A DNA stretch of 37,060 bases from Oscillospiraceae bacterium (GCA_017427645.1 JAFRSI010000165.1:1-37060); one strand, 5' to 3'. Shown: positions 7,800 through 16,159, counted from the first letter of the stretch. Notes: generated by a model from the sequence alone, not told the origin. Numbers and translations: made by a program.

Positions 7800-8587
7800 T
7801 GCTGGAAATCAAGGACCTTCACGTCAAATTCCACAACCGGGACCGGGAAGCGGTGTCCGGCGTATCTCTGACCATCGGCGACGGCGAGATCGTCGGTCTG
7901 GTGGGGGAGAGCGGCAGCGGCAAGAGCGTCACGGCCATGTCCATCGCCGGTCTGCTGCCCCGCAAGCAGTGCGACCTGTCCGGCGATATCCTGCTGGACG
8001 GGGAGGATCTGCTCCACGCTCAGCGCAGCGTCCTGCGCCAGATCCACGGCCGAAAGATCGGCGTGGTGTTCCAGGAGCCCATGAGCGCCATGGATCCGCT
8101 GATGAAGGTGGGCGAGCAGGTGGGCGAGGTGCTGCGCATCCACACGAAGCTGAGCAGGGAGGAGCGCCGCGCCCAGGTGCTGGAGGTGCTCCGGGCCGTG
8201 GAACTGCCGGATCCGGAGGGCGTCTATGACAAGTACCCCCACGAGCTCTCCGGCGGTATGCTGCAGCGGGCCATGATCGCCGCGGCTATCGTGATCCATC
8301 CCACGCTGCTGCTGCTGGACGAGCCCACCACGGCTCTGGACGTGACCATCCAGGCCCAGATCCTGGAGCTGCTGAAAAAGCTCAACCGGGAGAGGGGGAT
8401 CTCCATGCTGTTTATCTCCCACAATCTGAACGTAGTGCGCAAGCTGTGCCGCCGGGTGGCGGTGATGCAGCGGGGCCGGCTGGTGGAGGAGGGCAGCACC
8501 GATCAGGTGTTCTTCCACCCGCAGCACCCCTACACCAAGAGGCTGATCGAGGCCATCCCCACCCGCCACGGAAAGGAGACCCTATGA
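7799..8587 (+). CDS. ABC importer ATPase 1 (DppD/NikD family, short form)
   Basis: Cytoplasmic ATPase that energises the importer. The Walker A motif GESGSGKS (about residues 38-45), Q-loop [11 protein letters not shown], signature LSGGM, Walker B LLLLDEP and switch HN in FISHNLNVV are all present. The 262-residue length is that of NikD (about 254). It stops at [12 protein letters not shown] and lacks the roughly 60-residue Cys-containing oligopeptide-type C-terminal extension found in OppD/DppD. The start is the ATG at 7799 in a TGATG overlap with the permease gene; an open frame extends upstream but reads through the permease in another frame. Confidence 0.93.
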   Translation: MLEIKDLHVKFHNRDREAVSGVSLTIGDGEIVGLVGESGSGKSVTAMSIAGLLPRKQCDLSGDILLDGEDLLHAQRSVLRQIHGRKIGVVFQEPMSAMDPLMKVGEQVGEVLRIHTKLSREERRAQVLEVLRAVELPDPEGVYDKYPHELSGGMLQRAMIAAAIVIHPTLLLLDEPTTALDVTIQAQILELLKKLNRERGISMLFISHNLNVVRKLCRRVAVMQRGRLVEEGSTDQVFFHPQHPYTKRLIEAIPTRHGKETL

Positions 8588-9324
8588 GCAAGGAACCTGT
8601 ACTGGAGGTGCGGCACGTCACCGGCGGCTACCGCACGCCCTCTGTGATGGGCCGCGGAAGAGGCGTCTACCATGAGGTCCTCCACGACGTGGATTTCACC
8701 GTGTTCCACGGCGAGATCCTGGGCCTGGTGGGGGAGAGCGGCACCGGAAAATCCACGCTGGCCCGCATGATCCTGGGTCTGGTAAAGCCGGAGCAGGGCG
8801 AGATCGTCCACCATACGCCCCGGCCCCAGATCATCTTTCAGGACCCCTACAGCTCCCTGAATCCGGCCTATACGGTGGAGTGGACCCTGGAGGAGCCCCT
8901 GCGGATCTACGGCAAGTACGACGCCGCTGAGCGCAAGCGCCGCGTCCGGGAGATGCTGGCGCGGGTGGAGCTGCCGGAGGAGTGCCTCAAGGCCAAGCCC
9001 GACGAGCTCTCCGGCGGCCAGCGTCAGCGTGTCAGCATCGCGGCGGCGCTGATCCGCCGGCCCCGGTTTCTCATCGCCGACGAGCCCGTGTCCGCCCTGG
9101 ACGTGACCATCCAGGCCCAGATCCTGAAGCTGATGCGCAGCCTCCGGGAGGAGCTGGATCTGAGCTACCTGTTCATCTCCCACGATCTGAACGTGGTCTA
9201 TCAGCTCTGCGACCGGGTGCTGGTGATGAAGGCGGGCCGCATCGTGGAGCAGGGGACCATCCAGGAGGTATTTGACCACCCCCAGCAGGAGTACACCAGG
9301 AGGCTGCTGGCTGCCGCCGAGTGA
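8584..9324 (+). CDS. ABC importer ATPase 2 (DppF/NikE family, short form)
   Basis: The partner ATPase of the importer. It shows Walker [11 protein letters not shown]-loop [10 protein letters not shown], signature LSGGQRQR, Walker B FLIADEP followed by [11 protein letters not shown], and the switch histidine in [16 protein letters not shown]. At 246 residues it is about 70-80 shorter than typical DppF/OppF and lacks their C-terminal extension, ending soon after the [11 protein letters not shown] pattern; NikE (about 268) is the closest in size. The start ATG at 8584 overlaps the preceding stop as ATGA. A metallophosphoesterase gene follows after 14 bases. Confidence 0.93.
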   Translation: MSKEPVLEVRHVTGGYRTPSVMGRGRGVYHEVLHDVDFTVFHGEILGLVGESGTGKSTLARMILGLVKPEQGEIVHHTPRPQIIFQDPYSSLNPAYTVEWTLEEPLRIYGKYDAAERKRRVREMLARVELPEECLKAKPDELSGGQRQRVSIAAALIRRPRFLIADEPVSALDVTIQAQILKLMRSLREELDLSYLFISHDLNVVYQLCDRVLVMKAGRIVEQGTIQEVFDHPQQEYTRRLLAAAE

Positions 9325-9338
9325 GAAAGGAGCGCGCC

Positions 9339-9896
9339 GTGACCATTCGCTATATCGCGGACATGCATTTTGACAGCGCGGATATCATCGCCTACGACAA
9401 CCGCCCCTTCGACAGCGTGGAGGAGATGAACGAGACCCTCATCGCCAACTGGAACGCCGTGGCGGGACCGGAGGATCTGACCTGGATCCTGGGGGATTTC
9501 TGCGCCGGCGGCGCTGAGCGCTGGGCGGAGCTCCTGGGGCGGCTCAACGGCCGCAAGGCCATGATCCTGGGCAATCACGACGACCGGGAGACTGCGGCGG
9601 CGGTCCGGCATCTGCTGGCGGACGCGGCGGAGTACCGGGAGATCGAGGACGACGGCCGCCGCGTGGTGCTGTGCCACTACCCCATCCCCTCCTTCCGGGA
9701 TCACTATATGGGCTGGTATCACCTGTACGGCCACGTCCACACCGCCTTTGAGTGGAACGTGGCGGAGAACGCCAAACGGCTTCTCAAAAACCTGTACCTC
9801 CGGCGCGACGTGTGCCGTATGGCAAACGTGGGCGCCATGGTGTCCTATATGGATTATACGCCCCGGACCCTGGCGGAGCTGGAGGAGCACCTATAA
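9339..9896 (+). CDS. calcineurin-like metallophosphoesterase
   Basis: A small (185-residue) two-metal phosphoesterase. Metal-binding motifs are seen in order: DMH (Asp8, His10), GDF (Asp53), GNHD (Asn79-His80), CHYP and GHVH. The reduced DMH in place of the usual DxH with longer spacing and the small size resemble the YfcE/YhfF-like short phosphoesterases seen in phage and Firmicutes genomes; the substrate is unknown. I chose GTG 9339, since GAAAGGAG (9325-9332) lies 6 bases before it, rather than a GTG at 9321 overlapping the dppF-like stop. It is the last gene before the terminator at 9908 and is likely cotranscribed with the importer. Confidence 0.85.
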   Translation: MTIRYIADMHFDSADIIAYDNRPFDSVEEMNETLIANWNAVAGPEDLTWILGDFCAGGAERWAELLGRLNGRKAMILGNHDDRETAAAVRHLLADAAEYREIEDDGRRVVLCHYPIPSFRDHYMGWYHLYGHVHTAFEWNVAENAKRLLKNLYLRRDVCRMANVGAMVSYMDYTPRTLAELEEHL

Positions 9897-9907
9897 AACA
9901 AAGAAAC

Positions 9908-9944
9908 AGCCCCGTATCCCTTGACCATTCAGGGATGCGGGGCT
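9908..9944 (+). terminator. terminator hairpin of the importer operon, overlapping the pepT promoter
   Basis: A 14-bp stem (9908-9921 with 9931-9944, one G-U pair) with a 9-nt loop, just after the phosphoesterase stop. The downstream U tract is weak (ATAATCATTCT), because the same bases form the pepT -10. Confidence 0.65.
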
Positions 9945-9949
9945 ATAAT
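9921..9949 (+). promoter_or_regulatory. sigma-A-type promoter for pepT
   Basis: TTGACC (9921-9926), 17-base spacer, TATAAT (9944-9949). The -35 lies in the loop of the terminator hairpin and the -10 begins at the last base of its stem. Confidence 0.75.
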
Positions 9950-9993
9950 CATTCTATCAAAAACGGGAAGCATATGTCGGCAAGGAGGACATT

Positions 9994-11214
9994 ATGGAAG
10001 CATATGAGAGATTGATCCGCTATATCGGCTTTGATACCGCCAGCGACGAGGAGAGCCAGACCACGCCCTCCACTGCCTGCCAGTTCGATCTGGCCCGGGA
10101 GCTGGAGCGGGAGATGCGGGAAATGGGCCTGCAGGACGTGTACGGCGACGACCACGCCTACGTGTACGGCAAGATCCCGGCCACGCCGGGCTATGAGGCC
10201 AAGACCCCCATCGGCTTCATCGCCCATCTGGACACGGTGACCACCGGCAAGCGGGGCCCCTCTGCCTATCAGATCATCCCCGATTACGACGGCGGCGCCA
10301 TCCCCCTGGGGGAGAGCGGCAGCAGCCTGACGCCGGAGATGTTCCCCCATCTGAAGAGCATGGTGGGCGAGACCATCATCACCACCGACGGCACCATGGT
10401 GCTGGGCGCCGACGACAAGGCCGGCGTGGCGGAGATCCTGACCATGTGCGAGCACCTGCTCCGCGGCAATCAGCCCCACGGCCCCATCAGCGTCTGCTTT
10501 ACCCCCGACGAGGAGATCGGCCACGGCGCCGCTCTGCTGGATCTGGAGCGCTTCGGCGCCGAGCTGGGCTATACGGTGGACGGCTCCGCCGTCCACGAGG
10601 TGGAGAGCGAGACCTTCAACGCCGCCGGCGCCAAGTGGGAGATCCACGGCGTGTCCGTCCACCCCGGCAGCGCCAAGGACGTGATGGTGAACGCCGCCCG
10701 GGTGGCCACGGAGATCGACCAGATGCTGCCGGGCAACGAGCGCCCCCGGGACACCGAGGGCCGCCAGGGCTTCTATCACCTGACGGAGATGAGCGGCGAC
10801 GTGTCCTATGCCAGGATGCAGTATATCATCCGCGACCACGACGCCGGGCTGTTTGAACAGCGCAAGCAGGTCATGCGGGACGTGGAGAAGGCCATCAACG
10901 CCCGATACGGCGAGGGGACGGCCAAGCTGACCCTGGTGGATCAGTACCGCAACATGGCGGAGGTCATCGCCCAATATCCCGAGACGGTGGAGGCTGCCTT
11001 TGCCGCCGTGCGCAGCGTCGGCCTGGAGCCGGTGAGCAATCCCATCCGCGGCGGCACCGACGGCGCCCAGCTCTCCTTCCGCGGCCTGCCCTGCCCCAAC
11101 CTGGGCACCGGCGGCTACAGCTTCCACGGGCCCTTCGAGCACACCTCCGTCCAGCAGATGGACAAGGCGGTGCAGGTCCTGGAGGCCGTGGTGGATTGGT
11201 TTGCCCGCCGCTGA
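9994..11214 (+). CDS. pepT: peptidase T (tripeptide aminopeptidase)
   Basis: A cytoplasmic M20 family zinc aminopeptidase that removes the N-terminal residue of tripeptides. The 406 residues match PepT. Metal and catalytic residues fall at the E. coli PepT numbering: His78 and Asp80 (AHLDTV), Asp140 (GADDKAG), Glu173-Glu174 (PDEEIG), Asp196 (TVDGS) and His378 near the C-terminus (FHGPFEH). Further signatures are FDTASDEESQTTPST at the start and PIRGGTDGAQLSF. ATG 9994 follows AAGGAGG at 9982-9988. It has its own promoter, separate from the upstream importer, and no partner gene. Together with pepV it would degrade imported short peptides. Confidence 0.96.
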   Translation: MEAYERLIRYIGFDTASDEESQTTPSTACQFDLARELEREMREMGLQDVYGDDHAYVYGKIPATPGYEAKTPIGFIAHLDTVTTGKRGPSAYQIIPDYDGGAIPLGESGSSLTPEMFPHLKSMVGETIITTDGTMVLGADDKAGVAEILTMCEHLLRGNQPHGPISVCFTPDEEIGHGAALLDLERFGAELGYTVDGSAVHEVESETFNAAGAKWEIHGVSVHPGSAKDVMVNAARVATEIDQMLPGNERPRDTEGRQGFYHLTEMSGDVSYARMQYIIRDHDAGLFEQRKQVMRDVEKAINARYGEGTAKLTLVDQYRNMAEVIAQYPETVEAAFAAVRSVGLEPVSNPIRGGTDGAQLSFRGLPCPNLGTGGYSFHGPFEHTSVQQMDKAVQVLEAVVDWFARR

Positions 11215-11251
11215 GATGTCGAAAAAAGCTGAAATTGTTACCGATTGGTAC

Positions 11252-11280
11252 TTTCTTTTTCATTGCCGATCATATATAAT
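11252..11280 (+). promoter_or_regulatory. probable promoter of the DHHW/MBOAT cassette
   Basis: A perfect TATAAT at 11275-11280 with a poor -35 (TTTCTT, 11252-11257, 17-base spacer) in the AT-rich pepT to DUF4358 gap. The weak -35 suggests an activator or low constitutive use. Confidence 0.5.
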
Positions 11281-11330
11281 TAACACTTAGTTTTGGCAAC
11301 GCATTTGTTAGAAGAAGAGGGATGTAAAAA

Positions 11331-11783
11331 ATGATGAAACGAGTGGGTTCTCTGATGCTGGTCATGCTGATGGCGCTGGCGCTGGTGGGCTGCGGCGGCT
11401 CCAAAAACAAAGATGTGGATCCGGCCGATCTGGTCGACGCCATATACAATACGGTGGGATTTGAAGCGGAGATGAAATCCGTTTCGGTCGATAACTACCT
11501 GACCCTGCCCGAGGGCGCCCGGGCGGCAGCCCGTATGAGCAACGGCACCACGGCGGAGGAGATCATCGTTGTCCGCTGCGCCAATGAGGCCGACACCAAG
11601 GCGGTGAAGGAGGAAATCGAGCAATTCCTGGCAGACCAGCGGGTGGATGTGGAGCGGTATCAGCCCCAGGAAGCGGCCCGTATGGAGAACGCCGTCCTGA
11701 CGCAGCGCGGCGCCTATGTGGTGCTGTGCGTGAGTGCGGATGCGGATAAGGTTCAGCAAGTTATCAAGGAGCATTTGGGATGA
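11331..11783 (+). CDS. DUF4358-like lipoprotein
   Basis: A 150-residue lipoprotein: signal peptide with hydrophobic run VGSLMLVMLMALALVGC, lipobox LVGC, then a short mature domain starting near DVDPADLVDAIYNTV. The mature part has the pattern of DUF4358 proteins (a conserved early helix, the EIIVVRCANEADTKAVKEEIEQFL middle, and a C-terminal strand AYVVLCVSADADKVQQVI), a family commonly found in Clostridia; the biochemical function is unknown. AGAGGG precedes the paired ATG codons at 11331 and 11334. The stop overlaps the next start as ATGA, so it is translationally coupled to the DHHW gene and likely works in the same surface process. Confidence 0.7.
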   Translation: MMKRVGSLMLVMLMALALVGCGGSKNKDVDPADLVDAIYNTVGFEAEMKSVSVDNYLTLPEGARAAARMSNGTTAEEIIVVRCANEADTKAVKEEIEQFLADQRVDVERYQPQEAARMENAVLTQRGAYVVLCVSADADKVQQVIKEHLG

Positions 11784-12997
11784 GGACCAGTAATTACAGA
11801 GGATCCCGGCGGCGGAGAAGGCGGCGGAGACGCAGCAATCTGCCCCAGCTTGTGTTCTGCGTGGTGATCCTGCTGGGGATGGTTGCGGGCTTGTATTTCG
11901 GCGGCGTTATCGGAAAGCGCGGTGAGCGGACACCGCCCAACAACCAGGAGGAGCCCGCCAACACGCAGAACACCGAGAACGCGCAAAACACCGAAAACGC
12001 AGAGAACACCGGGACACCGGACAATGCGGAGAATACCGAGCCCCTGCCCCCCGAGGTGACGCCTGTGCAGCCGGACGACTACCCGCCCATCCACCTGGAG
12101 GGCGAGGAGCAGCAGTACGACGCCGTGTACCGCATCGGGGACACCGGCTTTGAGATGTACACCTACGTCCCCTCCACGGCGGAAAAGTACGCCTCGGCGG
12201 TCAACAAGGCGGCAGACGATCTCAAGGGCAAGGCAAAGGTCTACGCCATTACCGTACCTCTGTCCTCGGGCATTACGCTGCCGGACGAGAAGAAGGGCGG
12301 CATCTTCGGCAACCAGAAGGGAGCGGAGGAGGAGATCACCTCCATGCTGGATGACAACGTGAAGGTCATCCCCCTCTACGAGACGCTGATGCACCACCGG
12401 GACGAGTATATCTACTACCGCACCGACCACCACTGGACGGCCCTGGGCGCCTATTATGGTTATCGCGACTTCTGCCAGGCCAAGGGGATCACCCCCCACG
12501 AGCTGAGCGATTACTGGAAGGAGGAGTTCCCCGGCTTCCTGGGCTCCTTCTACCGGGATACCGACAAGAATGAGACGATGGGCGCCAATCCGGACGTTCT
12601 GGAGGCCTATCATCCCGTCAGCAAGAACGCCTCCCTGGACTTCACCGACTACAGCGGCCAGACCATCCACTGGAAGGTCATCTTCGACGTGAGCAACTAC
12701 GACGCCGACATGAAATACAACGCCTTCGTAGCCGGCGACAACCCCTATACCATCATCACCAACCCGGACGTGACGGACGATTCCTCCTGCGTGGTGGTGA
12801 AGGAATCCTTCGGCAACGCCCTGGTGCCGTTCCTGGTGGACCACTACAGCACGATCTACATGCTGGACTACCGCTACTGGGACGGCAACCTGCAGAGCTT
12901 TGTCAAGAACAACGGCGTACAGGACGTGATCTTTATCAACAACCTGTCCGCCATCCGCAGCAGCTACCTGATAGGCAAGCTGTTGGGGATCGTGTGA
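11780..12997 (+). CDS. DHHW-family (AlgJ/AlgX-like) membrane-anchored protein 1
   Basis: A 405-residue extracytoplasmic protein of the DHHW type related to the alginate O-acetylation proteins AlgJ/AlgX. The N-terminus has nine consecutive arginines (residues 10-18), then one membrane segment (LVFCVVILLGMVAGLYFGGVI), then a Thr/Asn/Glu low-complexity linker of about 45 residues, probably crossing the cell wall. The catalytic-type motif YYRTDHHW places Asp216 and His218; a later VKESFGN gives Ser343, matching the Asp-x-His plus Ser arrangement of AlgX. Such proteins take an acyl group delivered by the MBOAT partner and transfer it to a polymer. The MBOAT gene follows. The polymer is not known. 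Confidence 0.8.
   Translation: MRTSNYRGSRRRRRRRRRSNLPQLVFCVVILLGMVAGLYFGGVIGKRGERTPPNNQEEPANTQNTENAQNTENAENTGTPDNAENTEPLPPEVTPVQPDDYPPIHLEGEEQQYDAVYRIGDTGFEMYTYVPSTAEKYASAVNKAADDLKGKAKVYAITVPLSSGITLPDEKKGGIFGNQKGAEEEITSMLDDNVKVIPLYETLMHHRDEYIYYRTDHHWTALGAYYGYRDFCQAKGITPHELSDYWKEEFPGFLGSFYRDTDKNETMGANPDVLEAYHPVSKNASLDFTDYSGQTIHWKVIFDVSNYDADMKYNAFVAGDNPYTIITNPDVTDDSSCVVVKESFGNALVPFLVDHYSTIYMLDYRYWDGNLQSFVKNNGVQDVIFINNLSAIRSSYLIGKLLGIV
11958..12040 (+). repeat. imperfect tandem repeat encoding Asn-Thr-Glu-rich linker
   Basis: Repeated short units like AACACCGAGAACGC occur in degenerate tandem copies, coding NTQNTENAQNTENAENTG. The repeat could vary in copy number between strains and adjust linker length. 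Confidence 0.6.
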
Positions 12998-13008
12998 TAC
13001 AATTGCTG

Positions 13009-13041
13009 AGAGGTGGGACAGAGAGACTCTGCCCCACCTCT
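13009..13041 (+). other. intercistronic hairpin between DHHW1 and MBOAT genes
   Basis: AGAGGTGGG (13009-13017) pairs with CCCACCTCT (13033-13041), continued after a mismatch by an inner stem CAGAG/CTCTG. No U tract follows, so it is more likely an mRNA processing or stability element than a terminator. Confidence 0.55.
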
Positions 13042-13070
13042 GTACGAATGGGAGAAAGGATCCAAAGGCC

Positions 13071-14471
13071 ATGGTTTTTTCCAGCACCGTCTTTTTGCTG
13101 CTGTTCCTGCCGCTGGTAGCGATTGCATATTATCTCTGCCCGCGCCGGGGACGCAACGTCGTGCTGCTGCTGGCCAGCCTGCTGTTTTACGGCTGGGGTG
13201 AGCCCAAGTATATCCTCATCATGCTGTTCTCCACGGTGTTCGACTACTGCAACGGCCTGGGGATCGGCCATTTCCGGAGCAAGGGGAAGCCGGGCGCGGC
13301 CCGGGCGGTGATGATCCTGTCTGTGGTGGGCAACCTGTCCATCCTGGGCTTCTTCAAGTACACCGATTTTGCCATCGGCAACGTCAACAGCCTCCTGTCG
13401 CTGGGGATCCCGGCGCTGGGGCTGGCCCTGCCCATCGGCATCTCCTTCTACACCTTCCAGACCATGTCCTACACCATCGACGTCTATCGCGGGCAGGTGG
13501 CGCCCCAGCGGAACATCTTGGATTTCGGCGCCTACGTGACACTGTTTCCCCAGCTGATCGCCGGCCCCATCGTCCAGTACAAGACGGTGGAGCACCAGCT
13601 CCACACGCGCCGGGAGAACTGGCTGGAGGCCAGCCGCGGCCTGCAGCGCTTCGTCATCGGCCTGGGAAAAAAGGTGCTCATCGCCAACCAGGTGGGCGCC
13701 CTGTGGGAGACCGTCTCCGCCATGGATCACCCGGCGGCCCTGACCGCCTGGCTGGGAGCCCTGGCCTTTACCTTCCAGATCTACTTTGACTTTTCCGGCT
13801 ACTCCGACATGGCCATCGGCCTGGGACACCTCTTCGGCTTTACGTTCCTGGAGAACTTCCGCTATCCCTACGAGTCCCGGTCCGTTACGGAGTTCTGGCG
13901 CCGCTGGCACATCAGCCTGGGCACCTGGTTCCGGGAGTACGTCTATATCCCCCTGGGCGGCAACCGGCGGGGAACGGCCCGGCAGATCCTGAACCTGGCC
14001 ATCGTCTGGTTCCTCACCGGCCTGTGGCACGGCGCCAGCTGGAATTTCGTCCTCTGGGGCGTCTACTACGCCGTGCTGCTGATCCTGGAGAAAACGTTTC
14101 TGGCCCGGGTGCTGGAGCGGCTGCCCCGTGCGGCAGGCCATATCTATACCTGCTTCTGCTTCGTCATGGGCTGGGTGCTGTTTGCCATCACCGACTTCGG
14201 CGAGCTGGGCCGCTACGTGGCCGCCATGTTCACCAGCCGTCTGGCGGACGGCGGCACCTGGTATCTGCTGCGGTCCAACGCCGTGCTGCTGGTGCTGGCG
14301 CTGATCGGCTCCACCATGTTCCCGGTGAAGGCGTGGGAGAAGCTCTCCGGCCGTCTCTCCGACGGCGCGGCGGTGACGCTGCGCACCGTGGGCGTCACGG
14401 CGATCCTGCTGCTGAGCGTGGCCTTCCTGGTGGGCGACAGCTACAATCCGTTCCTGTATTTCCGGTTCTGA
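13071..14471 (+). CDS. MBOAT family O-acyltransferase (AlgI/DltB-like)
   Basis: A multi-span membrane acyltransferase that moves acyl groups across the membrane for polymer modification. The 466-residue protein carries the AlgI-type segments YKTVEHQL, YFDFSGYSDMAIGLG, FRYPYESRSVTEFWRRWHISL (His280) and LTGLWHGASWNFVLWG. His320 in this last motif corresponds to the catalytic histidine of AlgI (His322). The length matches AlgI. AAAGGA precedes ATG 13071. Flanked on both sides by DHHW proteins, it looks like the acyl-export step of a surface O-acetylation system. DltB of teichoic-acid D-alanylation is the other well-known member; no dltA, dltC or dltD gene is seen nearby, so the alginate/poly-glucose type is favoured. 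Confidence 0.92.
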   Translation: MVFSSTVFLLLFLPLVAIAYYLCPRRGRNVVLLLASLLFYGWGEPKYILIMLFSTVFDYCNGLGIGHFRSKGKPGAARAVMILSVVGNLSILGFFKYTDFAIGNVNSLLSLGIPALGLALPIGISFYTFQTMSYTIDVYRGQVAPQRNILDFGAYVTLFPQLIAGPIVQYKTVEHQLHTRRENWLEASRGLQRFVIGLGKKVLIANQVGALWETVSAMDHPAALTAWLGALAFTFQIYFDFSGYSDMAIGLGHLFGFTFLENFRYPYESRSVTEFWRRWHISLGTWFREYVYIPLGGNRRGTARQILNLAIVWFLTGLWHGASWNFVLWGVYYAVLLILEKTFLARVLERLPRAAGHIYTCFCFVMGWVLFAITDFGELGRYVAAMFTSRLADGGTWYLLRSNAVLLVLALIGSTMFPVKAWEKLSGRLSDGAAVTLRTVGVTAILLLSVAFLVGDSYNPFLYFRF

Positions 14472-14484
14472 GAGGAGGGGCACG

Positions 14485-15594
14485 ATGAAGAAAAGAGAAT
14501 TGCCGCCCCTGATCGCCGTTGCGGTGATCCTGCTGGGCCTGTCCCTGGCCACGCTGCTGCTGCCGGACCGGACCTTCTCCCCCAATGAGAACCGCTATCT
14601 GCAGCAGGCGCCCAAGCTGACCGTGGACCGTCTCTTCTCCGGCAAGTTTACGGAGGAGGCGGAGAAGTACGAGAGCGACCAGGTCGCCCTGCGGGACGTG
14701 TGGATGGGCGCGGCCTCCACGCTGCAGCGATTCAGCGGACGCCGGGATATCAACGGCGTCTACCTGGGGAAGGACGGATATCTGTTCGCCCGGCTGACGG
14801 AGGATGACTTCGATCAGAAGCAGTATGAGAAAAACCTGGCGGCGGTGCGGACCTTTATGGACGGTCACACCGACCTGGACTGCCGCATCCTGCTGGCGCC
14901 CACGCCGGCGGCGGTCCTGGCAGAGCTGCTGCCGAAAAACGCCCCTGTGTACGACGCGGCGCTGCGCCACACCCAACTGGCGGACGCGGTGGGGCAGGAC
15001 TGGGTGATCGACGTCCGGGAGGCGCTGGCCGCCCTGCCGGAACCCTATTACCGCACGGACCACCACTGGACCACCGCCGGCGCTTTGGCCGCCTATGAGG
15101 TCTGGTGCCGGGACACCGGACGCGAGGCCGCCGACTGGAAGCTGACGGCGGTGACGGACGGCTTCCGGGGCACGCTCTACTCCAAGGTGTTGCTGCCAAA
15201 CAGCCCCTGCGATACCATCACTCTTCCGGCGGATGCCTCCGTCCGATCCGTGGACTGCGACGGCACGGTGACGGACAGCCTGTACCGCATGGAGGAGCTG
15301 ACGGAGAAGGATAAGTACAAGGTGTTCCAGGGGGGCAACTGGGCCAGGGTCACCATCGAGACCGGCACGGAGAACGGCCGGCGCCTGCTGCTGGTGAAGG
15401 ACTCCTTTGCCAACTGCTTCGTGCCCTTCCTGACGGAGCACTTTGAAACCGTCACCATGCTGGACCTGCGCCACTTCACCGAATCGCTGGACGACCTGGT
15501 GGAGCAGCAGGGGATCACCGACGTGCTGGTGCTCTACGAGCTCAGCAACTTTGCGGAGGACCGCAATCTGTTCAAGCTGAACGAGGCGGGATAA
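14485..15594 (+). CDS. DHHW-family (AlgJ/AlgX-like) membrane-anchored protein 2
   Basis: A second DHHW protein (369 residues) with one N-terminal membrane segment (PLIAVAVILLGLSLATLLL) and an extracytoplasmic SGNH-like domain. NENRYLQQAPKLTVDRLFSGKF is the usual family opening, followed by YESDQVALRDVW. YYRTDHHW places Asp192 and His194; VKDSFANCFVPFLTEHFETV gives Ser307. The protein shares both motif regions with DHHW protein 1, but lacks the Arg-rich tail and the long linker. AGAGGAGGGG precedes ATG 14485, 13 bases after the MBOAT stop. A likely acyl-transfer partner of the same enzyme; whether the two DHHW proteins have different acceptors or act in series is unknown. Confidence 0.85.
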   Translation: MKKRELPPLIAVAVILLGLSLATLLLPDRTFSPNENRYLQQAPKLTVDRLFSGKFTEEAEKYESDQVALRDVWMGAASTLQRFSGRRDINGVYLGKDGYLFARLTEDDFDQKQYEKNLAAVRTFMDGHTDLDCRILLAPTPAAVLAELLPKNAPVYDAALRHTQLADAVGQDWVIDVREALAALPEPYYRTDHHWTTAGALAAYEVWCRDTGREAADWKLTAVTDGFRGTLYSKVLLPNSPCDTITLPADASVRSVDCDGTVTDSLYRMEELTEKDKYKVFQGGNWARVTIETGTENGRRLLLVKDSFANCFVPFLTEHFETVTMLDLRHFTESLDDLVEQQGITDVLVLYELSNFAEDRNLFKLNEAG

Positions 15595-15597
15595 GGC

Positions 15598-15626
15598 TTG
15601 CAAGCCGGTCAGCTTTATGCTATCAT
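15598..15626 (+). promoter_or_regulatory. promoter of the dCMP deaminase gene
   Basis: TTGCAA (15598-15603), 17-base spacer, TATCAT (15621-15626), with an extended TGC just before the -10. It starts right after the DHHW2 stop. Confidence 0.65.
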
Positions 15627-15652
15627 GGGAAAAACCGCAAGGAGGGCCGGAC

Positions 15653-16138
15653 ATGGAGCGCATCAGCAAGGAGAACTACTATCTGGATATCGCCCAGACG
15701 GTGCTGGAGCGGGCAACCTGCCTGCGCCGGGTCTACGGCGCCATCATCGTGAAGAACGACGAGATCATCGCCACCGGTTACAACGGCGCGCCCCGCGGGC
15801 GGCGCAACTGCGTGGATATGGGCTACTGCACCCGGGAGGCGCTGGCCGTGCCCCGGGGGGAGCGGTATGAGCTGTGCCGCAGCGTACACGCCGAGGCCAA
15901 CGCCATCATCTCCGCCGCCCGGCGGGATATGGTGGGCGCCACGCTCTATCTGGTCGGCCGCAACGCCCAGACCGGCGAGCTGCTGGGGGACGCCACCAGC
16001 TGCTCCATGTGCCGCCGCACCATCATCAACGCCGGCATTGCCCGCGTGGTGATCCGCCGGACGCCCACGGAGTTCGAGGTGGTGGACGTGCAGGACTGGG
16101 TCAACGGCGACGACGTGCCGGAGATCCCCGGCGAGTGA
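15653..16138 (+). CDS. dCMP/cytidine deaminase family protein (ComEB-like)
   Basis: A zinc-dependent deaminase, probably converting dCMP to dUMP for dTMP synthesis. His79-Ala-Glu81 (HAEANAII) and Cys117-Ser-Met-Cys120 form the zinc site and proton shuttle. The early GAIIVKNDEIIATGYNGAPRG segment is the usual substrate-side loop. The 161 residues match ComEB/dCMP deaminases. I chose ATG 15653, 7 bases after AAGGAGG (15639-15645); a longer frame from 15617 would bury that site. It has its own promoter and is followed by a bidirectional terminator, so it is a single-gene unit. ComEB is often next to comEA/comEC elsewhere; not here. Confidence 0.88.
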   Translation: MERISKENYYLDIAQTVLERATCLRRVYGAIIVKNDEIIATGYNGAPRGRRNCVDMGYCTREALAVPRGERYELCRSVHAEANAIISAARRDMVGATLYLVGRNAQTGELLGDATSCSMCRRTIINAGIARVVIRRTPTEFEVVDVQDWVNGDDVPEIPGE

Positions 16139-16159
16139 GCGTGAAAAAGTGAACGCGAA

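Noticed and set aside
13071-14471. MBOAT protein as DltB of teichoic-acid D-alanylation
   Set aside because: No dltA, dltC or dltD partner; the flanking DHHW proteins point to the AlgI-type system.
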